Part shown: piece after piece, positions 61,607 through 64,000 of the stretch
How positions within the stretch are numbered: position 1 is the stretch's first letter
Layout: every line of letters begins with the position of its first letter
Origin: Pseudodesulfovibrio profundus
GTDB lineage: Bacteria > Desulfobacterota > Desulfovibrionia > Desulfovibrionales > Desulfovibrionaceae
Length of the DNA: 64,000 nt
NCBI RefSeq assembly: GCF_900217235.1
Contig: NZ_LT907975.1
Span: 2,889,001-2,953,000, forward strand
Direction of reading: 5' to 3'
Program-made: the position numbers and the translations under genes
The notes under the pieces: model-generated
Told to the model about the DNA's origin: nothing
Database searches by the model: none
Seen by the model: only the letters and a program-made list of their open reading frames with translations

Positions 61607-61912
61607 CTATGAAGCAGTCAATTTATCAGTGACGCTAGTGGTTTTGCTCTTCAGACCGTCTGTTCTGTCACGGCGGCTATCCACCTTGATATTCATATAA
61701 ATACGTTCACTGTCAGGTTCGAGTTCCTTGTAGCACTTGTCGATGACCTGCATGACTTCATCCCACTCGCCTTCGACAGCTGTCCCCATGGGGCCGAGCT
61801 GGTAGGGAAGTCCCGAGTCGCGAACGATTTTCACGGCGCGAGCAACATACGGACTCAGGCTTTGCGTTCCCTTGTCCATGGGAAAAATGGAAAAATCGAC
61901 GATGACGCTCAT
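61607..61912 (-). CDS. MTH1187-family thiamine-binding protein
   Basis: A 101-residue ferredoxin-like-fold protein of the MTH1187/YkoF-like family: MSVIVDFSIFPMDKGTQSLSPYVARAVKIVRDSGLPYQLGPMGTAVEGEWDEVMQVI is the full family signature. Members form tetramers and some bind thiamine. Monocistronic, with AGGAGGC upstream of the ATG. Confidence 0.92.
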   Translation of the reverse strand: MSVIVDFSIFPMDKGTQSLSPYVARAVKIVRDSGLPYQLGPMGTAVEGEWDEVMQVIDKCYKELEPDSERIYMNIKVDSRRDRTDGLKSKTTSVTDKLTAS

Positions 61913-62461
61913 GATTGCCTCCTGTGCAGAATGGGGTGTCCACCGAGAGTATCAGGGGCTGGTTTCAGCCTGTCAACCAGAATAGAAAAGTGCCGGGTAG
62001 GCGGGTTAAAAAAACTAGTGTGAAATCTCACGAATGATTTGTTGCAGGTTGATACGAGTTACCCGAGATGACTTTGCCTGTTTTTTCTGGGCTAAAATTA
62101 CTCCCAACACCCTAATTACCGGACTTTTTTTAACTTTTGTTGGAAAAAAGTTGATCAACCAATCGATTATAAATCACGCACAAACAGGAGGGAGATAGCA
62201 TGTAGCGTGCCGGGACGTTTGAAAGTTTTTTTGGGTTGCCTATTGATTTTGTTTGTAAAGCGCGATACGAGATTGTTAATAAATTTTTCCGGGGGGTTAT
62301 AGCACGAACTCGGGAAAAAGAATGTCAAAAGTGTCACTCTTGTCGTAAGTGTAACACTGAAGATGGTTAGGTCCGAGTTCGGGCGTGTGCCCGACGGTTA
62401 TGATTGAGAATAACGGTGTTCTCCACTTCATAACAGACTCATTTTATTACGGAGGTGTTCT
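61913..62461 (+). promoter_or_regulatory. Long non-coding region upstream of the hydrogenase genes
   Basis: About 550 bp with no convincing gene. It contains CAGGAGGGAG followed 6 nt later by ATG TAG (62200-62205), a start-stop unit with an excellent ribosome-binding site; an inverted repeat CGAACTCGG (62305-62313) with CCGAGTTCG (62373-62381) enclosing a GTGT...ACAC stem; and a TCGGGC-GTGT-GCCCGA hairpin (62379-62394) whose 5' arm shares three bases with the right arm of the repeat. These suggest a structured 5' leader for hynBA. I saw no sigma-54 or clear sigma-70 promoter. Confidence 0.5.
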
Positions 62462-63448
62462 ATGAAATTTTCCGTAGGTCATGGCAGGGACGGAGCCGTG
62501 GAACGGCTGGAAAAACGCGGCGTCACTCGTCGTGATTTCATGAAGTTCTGCGGAACCGTGGCCGCAGTGATGGGCATGGGGCCGGCTTTCGCTCCGAAAG
62601 TCGCCGAAGCCCTCACCAGCGATAACAGGCCCGACGTAGTCTGGCTGCACAACGCTGAATGTACTGGTTGTTCAGAATCTATCCTGAGAACTGTCGAACC
62701 TTATATCGACGCTCTCATTCTGGATTATATCTCTCTCAACTACCACGAGACCATCATGGCCGCCGCAGGTCACGCTGCAGAAAAGGCCCTGTGGGATACC
62801 GTTGCCAACGGCAACTACGTCGCCGTCATCGAAGGTGGCGTTCCCACCGCTGCTGCCGGTACTGCCAATGAGCCCGGCGCACACGGTAAAGTCGGTGGTC
62901 ACACCATGTTGGAAAACACCACCAAGGTCGTTGAGAAAGCCAATGCAACCATCACTTATGGTACCTGCGCTTCTTACGGTGGCGTCCAAAAAGCCGCACC
63001 GAACCCGACCGAGACAAAAGGTGTCTGGGAACTCTATCCCGGCAAGCCCATTGTCAACGTACCCGGTTGTCCCCCGAACCCGTTCTCCCTGGTCGGCACC
63101 ATCGTGCATTACGTGACCAAGGGTGTCCCGCCTCTCGACGATGTCGGTCGTCCCGTACTTTTCTACGGCGAAACCGTACACGATCACTGCCCGAGGCAGG
63201 AGTTCTTCGACATGGACGAGTTCGCTCCTTCCTTTGGTTCCGAAGAAGCTCGCAAGGGCTGGTGTCTGCGTAAACTCGGTTGCCGCGGTCCTGAGACATT
63301 CAACAACTGTCCGACCGTGAAGTTCAACCAGTACAACTGGCCCGTTCAGGCTGGTCACCCCTGCATCGGTTGCTCTCAGCCCGATTTCTGGGATGGCGCT
63401 GACTGGGATGGTGAAAAGTACCTGTACGCCGACCTCACCGACTTCTAG
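62462..63448 (+). CDS. hynB: Periplasmic [NiFe] hydrogenase small subunit
   Basis: A 328-residue precursor. Tat signal [31 protein letters not shown] (about 21-51). Proximal cluster ligands: [16 protein letters not shown] and VPGCPPNP. Distal cluster: His/Cys of VHDHCPRQ, with GWCLRKLGC. Medial cluster: NNCPT and HPCIGCSQ. It relays electrons from the NiFe site to periplasmic cytochrome c3. The cysteine pattern and signal match HynB rather than the NiFeSe HysB. GGAGG precedes the ATG. Confidence 0.95.
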   Translation: MKFSVGHGRDGAVERLEKRGVTRRDFMKFCGTVAAVMGMGPAFAPKVAEALTSDNRPDVVWLHNAECTGCSESILRTVEPYIDALILDYISLNYHETIMAAAGHAAEKALWDTVANGNYVAVIEGGVPTAAAGTANEPGAHGKVGGHTMLENTTKVVEKANATITYGTCASYGGVQKAAPNPTETKGVWELYPGKPIVNVPGCPPNPFSLVGTIVHYVTKGVPPLDDVGRPVLFYGETVHDHCPRQEFFDMDEFAPSFGSEEARKGWCLRKLGCRGPETFNNCPTVKFNQYNWPVQAGHPCIGCSQPDFWDGADWDGEKYLYADLTDF

Positions 63449-63509
63449 TCGCTGGTCGTACAGTTTTAACGCAGACGCAAATCAGAATTCATTCTAAGGA
63501 GGATATACT

Positions 63510-64000
63510 ATGTCCGGTTGCGCAAAATCCGGTCCCGCGATGGCTCACGGGAAACACGACGTAGTCGTTGATCCGGTAACCAGGATTGAAGGCCACCTTC
63601 GCGTGGAAGCCGTTGTCGATGATGGAAAAATCGTCGATGTACGCAGCAGCTCCCAGCTCTTCCGTGGTCTGGAGATCATCCTGCAGGGCCGCGATCCCCG
63701 CGATGCTCAGCACTTTACCCAGCGTTCATGCGGTGTTTGTACTTACGTACACGCGCTCGCTTCCGTCCGTTGCGTCGACAACGCTGTCGGCGTCGATAAA
63801 GAACTGCCTCACAACGCCACCATCATCCGTAACTTGGTGCTGGCTTCTCAGTTCATGCATGACCATCTGGTGCACTTCTATCACCTGCATGCTCTGGACT
63901 TCGTTGATGTCGCCGCTTGTTTGAGCGCCGATGTGGACAAGGCCGCTGAACTGGCTCAGGCCGTTTCCAAAACCGTCCGTCAGGATCCGAAGATTGTCTC
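63510..64000 (+). CDS. hynA: Periplasmic [NiFe] hydrogenase large subunit (3' truncated by window edge)
   Basis: The first 163 codons of the catalytic subunit: start MSGCAKSGPAMAHGKHDVVV behind AAGGAGG, then DPVTRIEGHLRVEAVV and the L1 nickel-binding motif RSCGVCTYVHALAS. The C-terminal DPCxxC (or Sec) ligands are beyond the edge, so [NiFe] is inferred from the small subunit. There is no Tat signal; it is co-exported with HynB. The gap of 61 bp holds only the ribosome-binding site. Confidence 0.95.
   Translation, partial: MSGCAKSGPAMAHGKHDVVVDPVTRIEGHLRVEAVVDDGKIVDVRSSSQLFRGLEIILQGRDPRDAQHFTQRSCGVCTYVHALASVRCVDNAVGVDKELPHNATIIRNLVLASQFMHDHLVHFYHLHALDFVDVAACLSADVDKAAELAQAVSKTVRQDPKIV

Noticed and set aside
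62207..62299. Short GTG-initiated hydrophobic frame after the start-stop unit
   Set aside because: The strong ribosome-binding site is aligned to the ATG, not this GTG, and the product resembles nothing.
62462..64000. [NiFeSe] hydrogenase (HysBA)
   Set aside because: The small subunit has a HynB-type Tat leader and cysteine pattern; the Sec/Cys position of the large subunit lies outside the window.

Overview
This 64 kb window reads as chromosome of a free-living, Gram-negative, anaerobic sulfate reducer of the Desulfovibrionaceae, most like Pseudodesulfovibrio/Desulfovibrio. The grounds are a periplasmic [NiFe] hydrogenase of the HynBA type at the right edge, an archaeal-style entry to the shikimate pathway (ADH synthase plus 3-dehydroquinate synthase II) in one operon with pheA, aroA and tyrA, a UPF0280/LUD-domain pair, and moderate GC content. 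I see no phage, insertion sequence, CRISPR array, rRNA or tRNA. Nearly all of the window is coding, and many genes overlap by 1-20 bp.

Layout. 1-13.1 kb: a signalling cluster made of a Cache-HAMP-PAS-GGDEF-EAL protein, a receiver-DUF3369-HD-GYP regulator, a histidine kinase with a periplasmic NMT1/THI5-like sensor, a large AsmA/DUF748 envelope protein and a hybrid kinase. 13.1-22.5 kb (minus strand): a Tad/Flp pilus operon (flp, cpaA, cpaB, cpaC, small lipoprotein, cpaE, tadA, tadB, tadC, TPR-SPOR protein) that runs into the hybrid kinase. 22.9-28.1 kb: a second very short Flp pilin, a PAP2 membrane protein, an NtrC-type sigma-54 activator, and a divergent tadE-tadG-tadE operon. 28.3-30.6 kb: a TPR gene and an arsR-acr3 arsenite module. 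30.8-37.3 kb: trpEGDCFBA. 37.6-43.0 kb: the aromatic operon ADHS-DHQS II-pheA-aroA-tyrA with its leader. 43.3-45.0 kb: amtB-glnK. 45.1-54.6 kb: an EAL protein, a solute-binding protein, panC-panD-metK, a degenerate-GGDEF/TPR protein, nhaA, a GNAT enzyme and a small hypothetical gene. 54.6-59.8 kb: mnmE and the rpmH-rnpA-yidD-yidC-jag cluster. 60-62 kb: LUD, UPF0280 and MTH1187-family genes. 62.5-64 kb: hynB and the start of hynA.

How the genes work together. The Tad locus appears to be one regulon. A near-perfect sigma-54 promoter lies before flp and a weaker one before the divergent tadE operon. Each has a near-identical 15-bp element about 110 bp upstream, and the NtrC-like activator gene lies between them. 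The c-di-GMP enzymes beside it suggest that pilus-based attachment is coupled to second-messenger signalling.

The strongest regulatory find is upstream of the aromatic operon. A 31-codon leader ORF has nine aromatic residues in an 11-residue stretch. It is followed by mutually exclusive 1:2, 2:3 and 3:4 pairings that end in a U-run terminator, which is classical translation-coupled attenuation applied to an archaeal-type aromatic pathway. Other points of interest are an rnpA gene with no ATG/GTG/TTG start at its expected N-terminus that overlaps rpmH, a PII protein lacking Tyr51, and structured leaders ahead of nhaA and the hydrogenase.
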